In this document: piece after piece, positions 18,037 to 27,114 of the stretch
Position numbering within the stretch: position 1 is the first letter of the stretch
Layout: the number at the start of each line of letters is the position of its first letter
DNA from: CAWKGV01 sp963849305
Lineage (GTDB): Bacteria > Pseudomonadota > Alphaproteobacteria > Acetobacterales > Acetobacteraceae
NCBI GenBank assembly: GCA_963849305.1
Contig: CAWKGV010000006.1
Location: 310,001-374,000, forward strand
Direction: 5' to 3'
Length of the DNA: 64,000 nt
Program-made: the position numbers and the translations under genes
The notes under the pieces: generated by a model
Told to the model about the DNA's origin: nothing
Database searches by the model: none
The model's input: the letters and a program-made list of their open reading frames with translations, nothing else

Positions 18037-19340
18037 TGCGGCGCGTGCTTCTGGTCCTGACTGTTGCGATCATCGTGCTGGCTGTCGCCTGGTTCTTCGC
18101 GAGCCTGCCCGGCACTGTCACCGCGACCGTCGGCGATACGACCTTCCAAGCCGGCATCTCGGTGGTGGCCCTCGGCCTACTGGTGGCGTTCATCCTGCTT
18201 TATGGGATTTTCCGGCTACTGGGCGCGCTGGTGCGGCTGCCGGGTGCGCTCGGCGCTCGGCGCGCGGCGCGGCGGCGGCTTGGCGGCGATGCCGCGACCA
18301 CGCGGGCGCTGGTGGCGCTCGCGGCCGGTGAGACGGCGGCTGCGCGCCGCGAGGCCGCCCGTGCCCGCCGGCTGCTCGGCGATACGCCGCAGACGCTCCT
18401 GCTCGCCGCCGAAGCCGGCCGCCTAGCCGGCCGCAAGGACGAGGCGGACCAGGCGTTTCATCTACTGACCACGCAGCGCGAGGCGTCGTTCCTCGGCTAT
18501 CGCGGCCTGCTGCGCGAGGCAATGGACCGGGAGGATTGGCCTGAGGCCGCAACGCTCGCCCGTCAGGCCGAGGCGGCGCATCCAGGCGCGGTATGGCTGC
18601 GGGCCGAGCGGTCGCGGCTTGCCATTCGCACCGGCCACTGGGCCGAGGCGCTGGCGCTGGCCGACGCCGATGCACCCAAAGCCGCGCTCGCCGCCGGCGC
18701 CGCCGATGCCGAGCTGAACCAAACCCAAGGGCTAAAATTCGCCCAGCTCGCCTGGAAGGACGACCCGTCGCTGGCGCCCGCCGCGCTCGCCTATGCCCGC
18801 CGGTTGCGGGAAGCCGGTCGGGAGAAGCGGGCGCAGGCGGTGATCCGCCAATCCTGGACCCTGATGCCGCACCCGGCGTTGGCCGAGTTCGCGCTCGCCC
18901 CGATTGAGGATAAGCTCGCCCGGGCCAAGGCGGCTCAGCGGCTGACCGAAGCCAATCCCGACCACGCCGAGAGCCGGCTGTTGCTCGCGCGCACCGCCCT
19001 GGATGCCGGGCTCACCGGGGAGGCCCGTCGCCATGCCGAGGCGGCGCGCGCGGCCGGGCTCAACCAGCGCCGGCTGTGGCTGCTGCTCGCGGAGATCGAG
19101 GAGGAGGAAAGCGGCGACACCGAAGCCGGCCGGCTGGCCCAGCGCGACGCCTTGCGCCAAGCGGCGACCGCCGACCCGGACCCGGTCTGGCTTTGCTCCG
19201 CCTGCCATACCCAGCATCCCACCTGGCATCCGGCCTGCCCGGCCTGTAGCACCGCCGGCTCGGTGCGGTGGAGCGCCAGCGATGGACCCCGTTCGCTCGC
19301 CATCGCTCCGGCGCGGGACCGTTCGGGGGAGCTGGTGTGA
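18036..19340 (+). CDS. HemY-like protein with C-terminal zinc ribbon
   Basis: A 434-residue protein. Two membrane helices (about 3-23 and 40-60) are followed by a TPR-rich alpha-helical region, the HemY_N architecture found with heme operons. The C-terminus has CSACHTQHPTWHPACPAC, a four-cysteine zinc ribbon. The start is ATG at 18036, overlapping the Mic60-like stop. A longer open frame from 16896 is not used, since it is out of frame with the Mic60-like gene. This is not the oxygen-dependent protoporphyrinogen oxidase that is also called HemY. Confidence 0.86.
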   Translation: MRRVLLVLTVAIIVLAVAWFFASLPGTVTATVGDTTFQAGISVVALGLLVAFILLYGIFRLLGALVRLPGALGARRAARRRLGGDAATTRALVALAAGETAAARREAARARRLLGDTPQTLLLAAEAGRLAGRKDEADQAFHLLTTQREASFLGYRGLLREAMDREDWPEAATLARQAEAAHPGAVWLRAERSRLAIRTGHWAEALALADADAPKAALAAGAADAELNQTQGLKFAQLAWKDDPSLAPAALAYARRLREAGREKRAQAVIRQSWTLMPHPALAEFALAPIEDKLARAKAAQRLTEANPDHAESRLLLARTALDAGLTGEARRHAEAARAAGLNQRRLWLLLAEIEEEESGDTEAGRLAQRDALRQAATADPDPVWLCSACHTQHPTWHPACPACSTAGSVRWSASDGPRSLAIAPARDRSGELV

Positions 19341-19437
19341 TATCATCATCGGGCAAAGCTATGACCGCCGCCTCCTCCCGTCATCCGACCATGACAAGGA
19401 GAGGTGATGGGAACTTAAGGGCCGTCGGTGTCGGGGG

Positions 19438-19941
19438 TCAGCCGGTGTAGCCGGAATACACGATCCGGTGGTAACCGCGGCCATAGTAGATCAGCACCTC
19501 GTGGACCGAGCCGACCTGAACACCTTCCACGATGCAGAAGAACACGTCGTGAGTACCCACCTCGACCACTTGGTCGATCCGGCAGTCGAACACCACCGCC
19601 GCGCCCTGCAGCACCGGCGCCCCGGTGACCAGCGTGGTCCAGACGCCGGAATCGAATCTTGCCTCCATGCTGCGATCGGTGAGCCCGGCGAACACCGGCG
19701 AGATTTGTTCCTGCCGGCCGGTCAGCGTGTTCACGCACAGCACGCCATTCGCCTTCATCGCCGGATAAGAGTCGTTGGTGCGGTTGGCGCAGACCAGCAA
19801 CGTGGGCGGCGTGTCGGTTACGCTGCATACGGCCGAAGCGGTGAAGCCAGCCCGCCCGCCCGGCCCGCCGGTGGTGATCACGTTCACTGCGGCGCCGAGT
19901 TGTGCCATCGCCTCGCGATACGCCTCCTTGCTGACCGGCAC
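19438..19941 (-). CDS. flavin reductase family protein
   Basis: A 167-residue FMN-binding split-barrel protein of the HpaC/RutF type, which supplies reduced flavin to a monooxygenase. Typical segments are AAVNVITTGGPGGRAGFTAS, TPPTLLVCANR, NGVLCVNTL and HDVFFCIVEGVQ. No monooxygenase partner lies nearby, so its specific partner is unknown. It converges with the hemY-like gene. Confidence 0.88.
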   Translation of the reverse strand: MPVSKEAYREAMAQLGAAVNVITTGGPGGRAGFTASAVCSVTDTPPTLLVCANRTNDSYPAMKANGVLCVNTLTGRQEQISPVFAGLTDRSMEARFDSGVWTTLVTGAPVLQGAAVVFDCRIDQVVEVGTHDVFFCIVEGVQVGSVHEVLIYYGRGYHRIVYSGYTG

Positions 19942-20022
19942 CGTCCGCTCCCGTCCCCAATTCGATGTCCGTCAACTATGAGCCGGCCGACGAGAAAGGC
20001 CAGAGGCGCCATCGACCGCTCC

Positions 20023-21030
20023 TCAGCCCAGCATCGCCTCGATCGCGGCCGGGTCCACGTCCTCGATCCGCGCTGGCTTCCAGCGTGGCCGTCGATCCTT
20101 GTCCACGACCATGGCGCGCACGCCCTCACTGAATTCGTGCCCGGCGGTGATGGCGCGGGTCGCGCGCAGCTCTGCTTGCAGGCACTGCGGCAGCGTCCGG
20201 CGGGCGCCCTCGCGCAGCAACCGCAGCGACCAGACGAGCGAGCTTGGCGACATCTCGCGCAGCGTCCCCACCGTGGCGCGGGCGAACTCGCCGCCATCCG
20301 CCTCCAGCCGGCCGACGATCTCCAGCACCGTGTCGGCGCCGAACGCATGGTCGATCAGGCCCCGATGTGGGGCGAGCGAGAAGGCAGGCAGGGGCGCGGC
20401 GTGACGCGCCAGCACCGCCGGGCCGTCATAGGCGAGGTCGCGCGACAGCCGCGCCAGCCCGGCGCGCGGAACGAAATGCGTCGCCAGCCCGACCTGCACC
20501 GCGTCCGCGCCCTGCATCCGCGTGCCGGTGAGCGCCAGGAAGGTGCCGAGATAGCCTGGCAGACGCGGCAGCACGTAGGTCGCGCCGATATCGGGGAAGA
20601 AGCCGATCGCCGTCTCCGGCATCGCGAATAGTCCGTGCTCGGTGGCGACGCGGTAGGCGCCGTGAACCGCGACGCCGATTCCGCCGCCCATGCACACGCC
20701 GTCGATCAGCGCGATGTAAGGCTTGGGATAGGTCGCGATCATCAGGTTGAGCGCAAACTCCTCGCGATAGAACGTCTCGACTTTGTCTGTCGCCCCCTCC
20801 AGATGCCATTGCCGGATCGCCCTGATGTCGCCGCCCGAGCAAAACGCGCGCTCGCCGGCACCCTCGATCGCCACCGCATGGATCGCCGGGTTTTCGCGCC
20901 ACTCATGCAGCGCTTGCGTGCAGGCGCGGATCATCTCGATGTCGAGCGCGTTCAGCGCTTTCGGCCGGTTGAGCAGCAGCCGGCCCACTCGGCCCTCACG
21001 CGTCGCGACCACACTCGCCTCGCCCTGCAT
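20023..21030 (-). CDS. enoyl-CoA hydratase/3-hydroxyisobutyryl-CoA hydrolase family protein
   Basis: A 335-residue crotonase-fold enzyme. GERAFCSGGDIRAI and IDGVCMGGGIGVAVHG form the oxyanion hole. Glu in AMPETAIGFFPDIGATYVLPRLPG and the long C-terminal domain with REMSPSSLVWSLRLLREG and EFSEGVRAMVVDKDRRPRW are typical of 3-hydroxyisobutyryl-CoA hydrolase (valine degradation). The start is ATG at 21030 with AGGAGGAGT upstream. A longer frame upstream is not supported. Confidence 0.9.
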   Translation of the reverse strand: MQGEASVVATREGRVGRLLLNRPKALNALDIEMIRACTQALHEWRENPAIHAVAIEGAGERAFCSGGDIRAIRQWHLEGATDKVETFYREEFALNLMIATYPKPYIALIDGVCMGGGIGVAVHGAYRVATEHGLFAMPETAIGFFPDIGATYVLPRLPGYLGTFLALTGTRMQGADAVQVGLATHFVPRAGLARLSRDLAYDGPAVLARHAAPLPAFSLAPHRGLIDHAFGADTVLEIVGRLEADGGEFARATVGTLREMSPSSLVWSLRLLREGARRTLPQCLQAELRATRAITAGHEFSEGVRAMVVDKDRRPRWKPARIEDVDPAAIEAMLG

Positions 21031-21145
21031 ATCGCGCGACTCCTCCTGGTCTAAAGGAGCTATAGCGGCACCTCGCCGCGTTGCCCACAGCCCGGCCGGA
21101 TTGTAGCGTCTGGCGGAACAGCAGGACCCCGGAGCGCCAACCCCG

Positions 21146-22180
21146 ATGCTCGCCCGCACGCTTCTGGCTGCCGCGGCCCTGTGCGCCGCCTGGATCGCGC
21201 CGGCATCGGCACGCGATCTGCGGGTCGCGGTGCGCCAGCCCGACCTGCTCGCTCCCTGGCGGACCGTCTTCATCACCCCGTTTGCCAATGCAACGACCAT
21301 CGCCATCACGGCTTCCGCCTGGAGCGGCGGGGCCGAGACGCTGCAACAGCGGCTGAAATCTCCCGACAGTGGCTGGGATCTGGTGATGGTGGACGGCGAG
21401 GAACTGGCTTCCGGATGTAGCGCCGGCCTGTTCGAGAAGCTCGACTGGTCGCAGATCGGCGGCAAGGACCATTACACGCCGATCGCGGTCTCCGATTGCG
21501 GCGTGGGCGCGACCGTGGCCAATGTCGTGCTCGCCTGGGACCGGGACAAATTGTCCGGCAATCCTAGCTGGGCCGACTTCTGGGATGTGACCAAGTTCCC
21601 CGCCAAGCGCGGGCTCCACAAGGGCGTGCGCGGTAACCTGGAGATCGCGTTGATGGCGGACGGCGTGGCGCCGCAGGACGTTTACAAGGTGTTGGGCACC
21701 AGCGACGGCCTCGATCGGGCCTTCCGCAAGCTCGATCAGCTACGGCCGTATATCGTGTGGTGGGACACGCCCGAGGACGCGGCCCGCATTCTCGGCTCCG
21801 GCGACGTGCTGATGACCAGCGCGCCGAGCCCCGCCATCGTCGCCGCGGCGCGCGCCACGCATCGCAATTTCGGGATGCAGTGGAGCGGCAGCGTTTACCG
21901 GATCTTCAGCTGGGCGGCCGTGAAGGCCAGCCCCGATCTGCGAGACGCGATGCAGTTCCTTTATTACTCCGGCACCTCGGCGATCGAGGCGCAGCTGGTC
22001 AGGGCCGGCGGGTATGGCGGGCTGGCCAAGGGCGCCAATGACGGGCTCCCGCCCGAACTGGAGGCGATCTCGCCAACCACCCAGGCCAATTTGCAGGGCG
22101 CGGTCAAGACCGATGTCGCGTTCTGGCAATCGAACCTCGCCAAGCTCAGCCAGCGTTTCGACGCCTGGCTCGCGCACTGA
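21146..22180 (+). CDS. extracellular solute-binding protein, PotD-like
   Basis: A 344-residue periplasmic binding protein with a clear signal peptide (MLARTLLAAAALCAAWIAPA, cut near ASA). The pattern of WDLVMVDGEEL, YTPIAVSDCGVGATVANVVL, SWADFWDVTKFPAKRGLHKG and YIVWWDTPEDAARILGSGDV is that of polyamine-type ABC binding proteins. No matching permease is adjacent, and an Mla-type operon follows 10 bases later. The substrate is unknown. Confidence 0.88.
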   Translation: MLARTLLAAAALCAAWIAPASARDLRVAVRQPDLLAPWRTVFITPFANATTIAITASAWSGGAETLQQRLKSPDSGWDLVMVDGEELASGCSAGLFEKLDWSQIGGKDHYTPIAVSDCGVGATVANVVLAWDRDKLSGNPSWADFWDVTKFPAKRGLHKGVRGNLEIALMADGVAPQDVYKVLGTSDGLDRAFRKLDQLRPYIVWWDTPEDAARILGSGDVLMTSAPSPAIVAAARATHRNFGMQWSGSVYRIFSWAAVKASPDLRDAMQFLYYSGTSAIEAQLVRAGGYGGLAKGANDGLPPELEAISPTTQANLQGAVKTDVAFWQSNLAKLSQRFDAWLAH

Positions 22181-22190
22181 CCCTCGCGGC

Positions 22191-23304
22191 ATGACCGAGC
22201 CTGAGGCGAGCCTTGCCGTCAGCACGAGCGGCAACCAGCTCCGGCTGAGCTTCGCCGGACGGCTGAACGCGACCGGCGCGGCGGCGGTCTGGCGCCCGGC
22301 GATGCGCGCGGTGGCCGCGGCGCGGGGCCACAACCTGGTGCTCGACCTCTCCGCGGTGTCGGCCTGCGACATGGCCGGGGCCTCGCTGCTCGCCGCGGCC
22401 GAGGCGGCACACGGGGTGGAAAGCGAGATCATCGGCGCGGACGAGCGTGCGGCCGGCCTGGTCGCGCGCGCCCGCGCGACCGGGGCGAGCCGCGTTTCGG
22501 GCGCGCCGCAGCCGCGCGCCGAGCCGTTCTCATGGCACAGCTTCCTCATGGGTTTCCGCGCCGCCGGCAACGGCTTCTCCTTCATCGGCGAGGCGGCCGT
22601 CGCGACCCTTGCCCTGCCGCGACGGCACCGGATGTTACGCGGCTCGGACCTGTTGCGCTTCGCCGATCAGGCGGGGGTGCAGGCGCTGCCGCTGGTGGTG
22701 ATGCTCGGGTTCTTGATGGGGCTGATCCTGGCGTTCCAATCGGCCGTGCCGATGCGCAAGTTCGGCGCCGTGCTCTACGTGGCCAACCTGGTCTCGATCA
22801 GCCTCACGCGCGAGCTGGGACCGTTGCTCGCCGCCGTGATCCTGGCCGGGCGCACCGCCTCGGCGTTCGCCGCCGAGATCGGCACGATGAAGGTCAACGA
22901 GGAAGTGGACGCGCTGGTCAGCATGGGGCTCGACCCGATGACCATGCTGGTGCTGCCGCGTATGGCCGCCGCGCTCCTGGTCATGCCGGTGATGACCTTG
23001 GTGCTGGAGCTTGCCGGCCTGATCGGGATGGCGGTGGTGATGAAAAGCTTCGGCTTCGGGCTGGGCATCATCGAGGCCCAGGTGCGGTACCTGGACGACG
23101 CCGGGCGACCTGTTCGGCGGGCTGATCAAGGCCGCCTGTTTTGGCATCGTGATCGCGGCGATCGGCTGCCGTTCCGGGCTCGGCACGGGGGTCGGCCCGC
23201 GCGCCGTAGGTGTGTCCACGACCGCCGCCGTGGTGGGCGGCATCGCCGCCACCGTCATGCTCGATGGCGTATTCGCCGTGTTCTTTAACCGGCTTGGCAT
23301 GTGA
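22191..23304 (+). pseudogene. mlaE: STAS-MlaE permease of an Mla-type lipid transporter, frameshifted
   Basis: The membrane subunit of a phospholipid/toluene-tolerance ABC transporter, with an N-terminal STAS-like domain (about residues 1-100) fused to MlaE. Conserved MLGFLMGLILAFQSA, LTRELGPLLAAVILAGR and AEIGTMKVNEEVDALVSMG are present. After VRYLDD an indel near 23100 breaks the frame. The expected end (GDLFGGLIKAACFGIVIAA to AVFFNRLGM) continues in another frame to 23304, overlapping mlaF by GTGA. Corrected length is about 370 residues. Given the intact neighbours, a sequencing error is plausible. Confidence 0.88.
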
Positions 23305-24083
23305 CGGTACCGACGATCATCAGGGCCGAGAGGCTCACGCAACGCTTCGGCCGGCGCACCATCTTCCGCGACGTATCCTTCACGGTGCAGGTGGGCGAGG
23401 TGTTCGTGATCCTGGGCGGCTCCGGCTGCGGCAAGTCCACCTTGATGCGCCAGCTCATCGGCCTGCTTCCGCCCACGGTGGGGCGCATCGAGATCGCCGG
23501 GCGTACCGTGACCGGCCGCGCTGCCGGCGGCGCGCGGCGCGCCGTGCAGCGCCAGATCGGGGTGATGTTCCAATCCGGCGCCCTGTTTGGCTCCATGACG
23601 CTTCTGGAGAACGTGATGCTGCCGCTTGAGATGTTCACCGACCTTCCCGCCGAGGCGTGTCGGCAGGTCGCGCGGGTCAAGCTCGGCCTGGTCGGTCTCG
23701 CCGAGGCCGCCGCGCTGTATCCGGCGGAGATTTCCGGCGGCATGGCGCGACGGGCCGGGATCGCGCGGGCGATGGCGCTCGACCCGCCGCTGTTGTTCCT
23801 CGACGAGCCCTCGGCCGGGCTCGACCCGATCACTTCGGCCGGGCTCGACCGGCTGATCCTGGATCTGCGCGCCGATCTCGGGTCGACGTTCGTGGTCGTG
23901 ACGCACGAGCTGGCCTCGATCCTGGCGATCGCCGATCGCTGCATCATGCTGGACGCGCGGGCCTATCCCGATGCGGGCGGCATGATCGCGGAGGGCGATC
24001 CGAGGCGGCTCGGCGCGGACAGCGTCAATCCCACGGTGCGGGCGTTCTTCCGCCGCGAGCCGTTGCCGGCGGGACAGGCGTGA
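23301..24083 (+). CDS. mlaF: Mla-type ABC transporter ATP-binding protein
   Basis: The ATPase of the lipid transporter, 260 residues. Walker A is GGSGCGKST, the signature is ISGGMARRAGIARAMA and Walker B is LLFLDEPSAGLDP, with the switch His in VVVTHELASI. MARRAGIARA is typical of MlaF. GTG start overlaps the mlaE stop, and the stop overlaps the mlaD ATG (TGATG), so the operon is tightly coupled. Confidence 0.94.
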   Translation: MTVPTIIRAERLTQRFGRRTIFRDVSFTVQVGEVFVILGGSGCGKSTLMRQLIGLLPPTVGRIEIAGRTVTGRAAGGARRAVQRQIGVMFQSGALFGSMTLLENVMLPLEMFTDLPAEACRQVARVKLGLVGLAEAAALYPAEISGGMARRAGIARAMALDPPLLFLDEPSAGLDPITSAGLDRLILDLRADLGSTFVVVTHELASILAIADRCIMLDARAYPDAGGMIAEGDPRRLGADSVNPTVRAFFRREPLPAGQA

Positions 24084-25099
24084 TGGACGGGCGGACCTCC
24101 TATGTGCGCGTCGGGCTGCTGATCGTCTTTGGCGTGGCGCTGCTGCTGGCGCTGGTGTGGTTCCTGCGCGGCGGCCAGATCAACAACGGCACGCAGATCG
24201 TGACCTATTTCAAGGAATCCGTTCAAGGGCTCCAACCAGGCTCGCAAGTCGAGTACCGCGGCGTGACGGTCGGTCGCGTAACGGAGATCGGAGTCGTCAG
24301 CGCCAAGTACGGCAATGAGGAGCAGGACGTGAAGAATCCGCTCTACCGGCAGGTCTTTGTGCGCTACGTGGTGGACACAAGCAAGTTCGGACGACACCTC
24401 CCCAATGTGGAGGAGGCGGTGCGGATTGGCCTGCGCGCGCGGCTTCAGAGCCAGTTCATTACCGGGCTCAGCTACGTCGACCTCGACTTCGTCGATCCCG
24501 CTTTCTACCCGGTGGAGAAGCTGCCGTGGGAGCCCGAGGTCGCCTACATCCCGTCGATGCCGAGCACGTTCGCCCAGGTGCGCAACGCGGGCCAGCAGCT
24601 CCTTGCCAAGCTCGACCAGGTGGATGTAGCCAAGCTGGTTACGTCGCTAACGGCGCTCTCGGTTAATCTGGACCGGGAGCTGACCAGCGGGGATGTGCAT
24701 TCAACCCTCGCGGCGGCGGGGGGATTGCTGACCACGGCCGACACGCAAATCAAGCAGGCCGATCTCGCTTCCCTCACCGCTAACCTGGCAAAAACCTCCA
24801 ATTCGCTTCGGGCGCTGACAAACAGCCCGCAGCTCAAGAGACTGCTTGCGAACGGCGCGCTGGCGACCGATCGGCTAGCGCAGCTGACCGGGCGGATGTC
24901 CACGCTGATCACCTCATTGGAGGCGACGGTGCGGCAGGCGAGCAGCGGGACCGCGCAGTTGCAGGCGGGTATTGGGCCGCTGGTGCGGAACATGCAGGCC
25001 GCCTCGGAGAACCTGCGCGAGCTGACCGCCTCATTGCGCGCCTATCCGGGGCAAGTCCTGAGCGGCCCGCCTCGGCCGGTCACGGGGCCGCTGCGATGA
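24083..25099 (+). CDS. mlaD: MlaD/MCE-domain protein
   Basis: A substrate-carrying subunit of 338 residues. One N-terminal membrane helix (about 8-28) is followed by the MCE domain (VTYFKESVQGLQPGSQVEYR, VTVGRVTEIGV) and a long helical C-terminal tail that could form a tunnel in the periplasm. The 40-residue insertion between VVSAKYG and RQVFVRYVV is more like PqiB/YebT-type MCE proteins than E. coli MlaD. The stop overlaps an ATG at 25096. Confidence 0.92.
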   Translation: MDGRTSYVRVGLLIVFGVALLLALVWFLRGGQINNGTQIVTYFKESVQGLQPGSQVEYRGVTVGRVTEIGVVSAKYGNEEQDVKNPLYRQVFVRYVVDTSKFGRHLPNVEEAVRIGLRARLQSQFITGLSYVDLDFVDPAFYPVEKLPWEPEVAYIPSMPSTFAQVRNAGQQLLAKLDQVDVAKLVTSLTALSVNLDRELTSGDVHSTLAAAGGLLTTADTQIKQADLASLTANLAKTSNSLRALTNSPQLKRLLANGALATDRLAQLTGRMSTLITSLEATVRQASSGTAQLQAGIGPLVRNMQAASENLRELTASLRAYPGQVLSGPPRPVTGPLR

Positions 25100-25104
25100 G
25101 TGAG

Positions 25105-25160
25105 TCTCACCTCGACCCCTCCCCCCGCCCCCTTCCGCAAGGGGAGCGGGAGAAGAACGG
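25105..25160. repeat. palindromic GC-rich element at the start of the lipoprotein gene
   Basis: The element holds CCCCTCCCCCCGCCCCC, then TTCCGCAAGGGGAGCGGGAG, forming a hairpin. CTCACCTCGACCCC at its left matches CTCACGCCGACCC of the copy at 51.7 kb. It separates an ATG at 25096, which overlaps the mlaD stop, from the in-frame lipoprotein signal peptide. Confidence 0.55.
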
Positions 25161-25178
25161 AGGTTCCCCCGCCGCCTC

Positions 25179-25763
25179 ATGCTCGCGGCCGCGACGGCGC
25201 TCGCCGGGTGCAGTGTGCTGCCCAAGGCCGCGTCGGTGCAACAAACGCAATGGCCGCTCACCGTGACGCCGCCCCCGCAGCGACCGGCCCCGAGACACGG
25301 GAAGGTGCTACTGGTGCGGGAGTTCCAGGCCGCGCCGGGGCTGGACCAGCTCGGCGTGCAATGGCTTCAGGCCAACGGCAGCGTCCATGTGGATTTCTAT
25401 AACGTGTGGGCGGTGACGCCCGCGCAGGCACTGAGCGATGACATGCGGCGCTGGCTCGCCGCGTCCGGCCTGTTTGCCGCGGTGATCGGGTTGGAGGGCG
25501 GCGTTCCAGCCGATCTCGCGCTTGGCGGGGAGCTGACGGCGTTCATCGGCGATCCCCGCAAGCGCGAGAGTCGCGCGGCGGCGTCGCTGACCCTGCTCGA
25601 CCAGCGCACGACGCCGTTCAAGGTGCTGATGCAGCGGACCGTTTCGGCCGCCGCGCCGATGCCGCAAGACACGCCAGCGGGCGTGGTGGCGGGGCTCCAG
25701 GCCGCGCTAGTCGAATTGCTGCGCGAGACGCAAGCCGACCTGGCGCGCTACGCCCGCGCGTGA
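25179..25763 (+). CDS. ABC-type transport auxiliary lipoprotein (PqiC/LptE-like)
   Basis: A lipoprotein of 194 residues, last gene of the Mla operon, with a signal peptide and lipobox LAGC (MLAAATALAGCSVLPK). The body with GKVLLVREFQAAPGLDQLGVQW, FYNVWAVTPAQALSDDMRRW and ELTAFIGD fits the ABC-type transport auxiliary family that accompanies MCE proteins. The upstream in-frame codons read RRFPRRL, which would make a better signal peptide. The natural start was probably the ATG at 25096 before the palindromic element moved in, so the 5' end may be damaged. Confidence 0.8.
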   Translation: MLAAATALAGCSVLPKAASVQQTQWPLTVTPPPQRPAPRHGKVLLVREFQAAPGLDQLGVQWLQANGSVHVDFYNVWAVTPAQALSDDMRRWLAASGLFAAVIGLEGGVPADLALGGELTAFIGDPRKRESRAAASLTLLDQRTTPFKVLMQRTVSAAAPMPQDTPAGVVAGLQAALVELLRETQADLARYARA

Positions 25764-25786
25764 CGCCAACGCAAGGATAGTTCCAA

Positions 25787-26143
25787 CTAAGCGACACGCA
25801 CCGGGTCGCGTCGGGGCTGGTGGCCATGGCGGTCGGGCGGGTTTGCTTCCAGCTCGGCTCGGCGCCTGCGCAGTTCGCCCGGTTGCGCCAGCCGCTTGGC
25901 GAGCACGAGCTGTTCCAGCGCGGCCAGCCAGTGCCGGTAATAGGTGCGGCCGAGATCGGGATCGCCTTGGCGCTGCGCCTCGGCGATCACCCCGCTTAGG
26001 GCTTCGACCCATTCGGGCCAAGTGAAACACTTGCGTTCATGCAGCGTGAGCACGAGCGCGAATGCCTGCGCCTCCCACGGCTCCTTGAAAACCGGCCCCG
26101 CTTCATCCATCGGGATCGCGGGCATCTGGGGAATGTCGATCAT
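25787..26143 (-). CDS. nitrile hydratase accessory protein
   Basis: A 118-residue protein of the P14K/NhlE type, needed to load cobalt into the alpha subunit. GPVFKEPWEAQAFALVLTLH and TYYRHWLAALEQLV are diagnostic and resemble the beta-subunit N-terminus. The start overlaps the beta-subunit stop (ATGA). Last gene of the nitrile hydratase operon. Confidence 0.9.
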   Translation of the reverse strand: MIDIPQMPAIPMDEAGPVFKEPWEAQAFALVLTLHERKCFTWPEWVEALSGVIAEAQRQGDPDLGRTYYRHWLAALEQLVLAKRLAQPGELRRRRAELEANPPDRHGHQPRRDPVRVA

Positions 26144-26808
26144 TGGCTCGCAGCGGAATGCGCGGGGTCGATGTAGTCGTCGAACAAGTCGATATACAGG
26201 CTGTCGCGTTCGGCGGCCTGCGCGCCCCAGATCGCGCGCGCCGTGAAGCGGACGCTATAGACATGCTGCGGCTTGTGGCCCTGGCCGTGCGCGTTGGTGT
26301 CGTTGAAGCAGAACACGCCGTGATCTTGCTCGACCACGCCTTCCTTGCCGCGGATGTAGCGCGGCAGCCGCGTGTGAGTGGGCGGGTTGATCTCACGGAC
26401 GCGCACGCGATCGCCCGGGCGGAAGCTCGGCGCCGCCGCCGCGTCGATCCGGGTGGTGGCGCCGGTCTTGAGCAGGCCATCGACCTGGTCGGCGGGTAGG
26501 GCGGGCATCACACTGCCTCCTTCGCGAGCTTGGCCTGGCGTGCAACGGCTGATCGCACCCTTCTCGATCAGCAGCGTCTCGACCGCGTGCAGCCAATGTT
26601 CGTAATACGAGGACTCGAGGTAATGCGCCGGGGACATCCGCTCGATCGCGTAGCGGAACTCATCGACATTGAAGTTGCCGCCGGCGAAAGTGGCTATGAA
26701 CAGGCCGAACACCCGGCGTTCCCATTCCTGGTGGAACACCGGCTCGTTCGGTTCGGGCGCGATCGGACCCATGCCGTGCATCCCGCCGAGGTCGTGCATT
26801 CCATTCAT
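26140..26808 (-). CDS. nthB: nitrile hydratase beta subunit
   Basis: A 222-residue subunit. The start MNGMHDLGGMHGMGPI is diagnostic. FHQEWERRVFGLF, YYEHWLHAVETLL and the C-terminal barrel (FRPGDRVRVREINPPTHTRL, RYIRGKEGVVEQDHG, VYSVRF, DLFDDYID) are all conserved. It forms the alpha/beta enzyme that hydrates nitriles to amides. In most operons beta is next to alpha; here the cupin gene and two insertion sequences separate them. Confidence 0.96.
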   Translation of the reverse strand: MNGMHDLGGMHGMGPIAPEPNEPVFHQEWERRVFGLFIATFAGGNFNVDEFRYAIERMSPAHYLESSYYEHWLHAVETLLIEKGAISRCTPGQAREGGSVMPALPADQVDGLLKTGATTRIDAAAAPSFRPGDRVRVREINPPTHTRLPRYIRGKEGVVEQDHGVFCFNDTNAHGQGHKPQHVYSVRFTARAIWGAQAAERDSLYIDLFDDYIDPAHSAASQ

Positions 26809-27114
26809 GCTGCCCCTCCTCAGAGCCTAGACGCGGCGCCATCCCGGCTTTGACGGCTCAAGCCATTTCTGCCCGACTGGCGCCATGCCACAGATCGCGA
26901 TAACCGCAGGCTCCCTGCCGTCCGACTTGACACCGTCGTAGTGCGGCGTGTGTGCCACCCGCTCAACGAAGCTACCGGGCGGCACGGGGACGGTGTTGGC
27001 GGGGTCGAAATCGGCGCCGCTATTGCACCACCATGTGCCCGAGATCACGACGCACAGCCGATTGGTGACATAGGTATGCGGTGCGCTCATGTAGCCGGGA
27101 TACCAGCGCACTAG

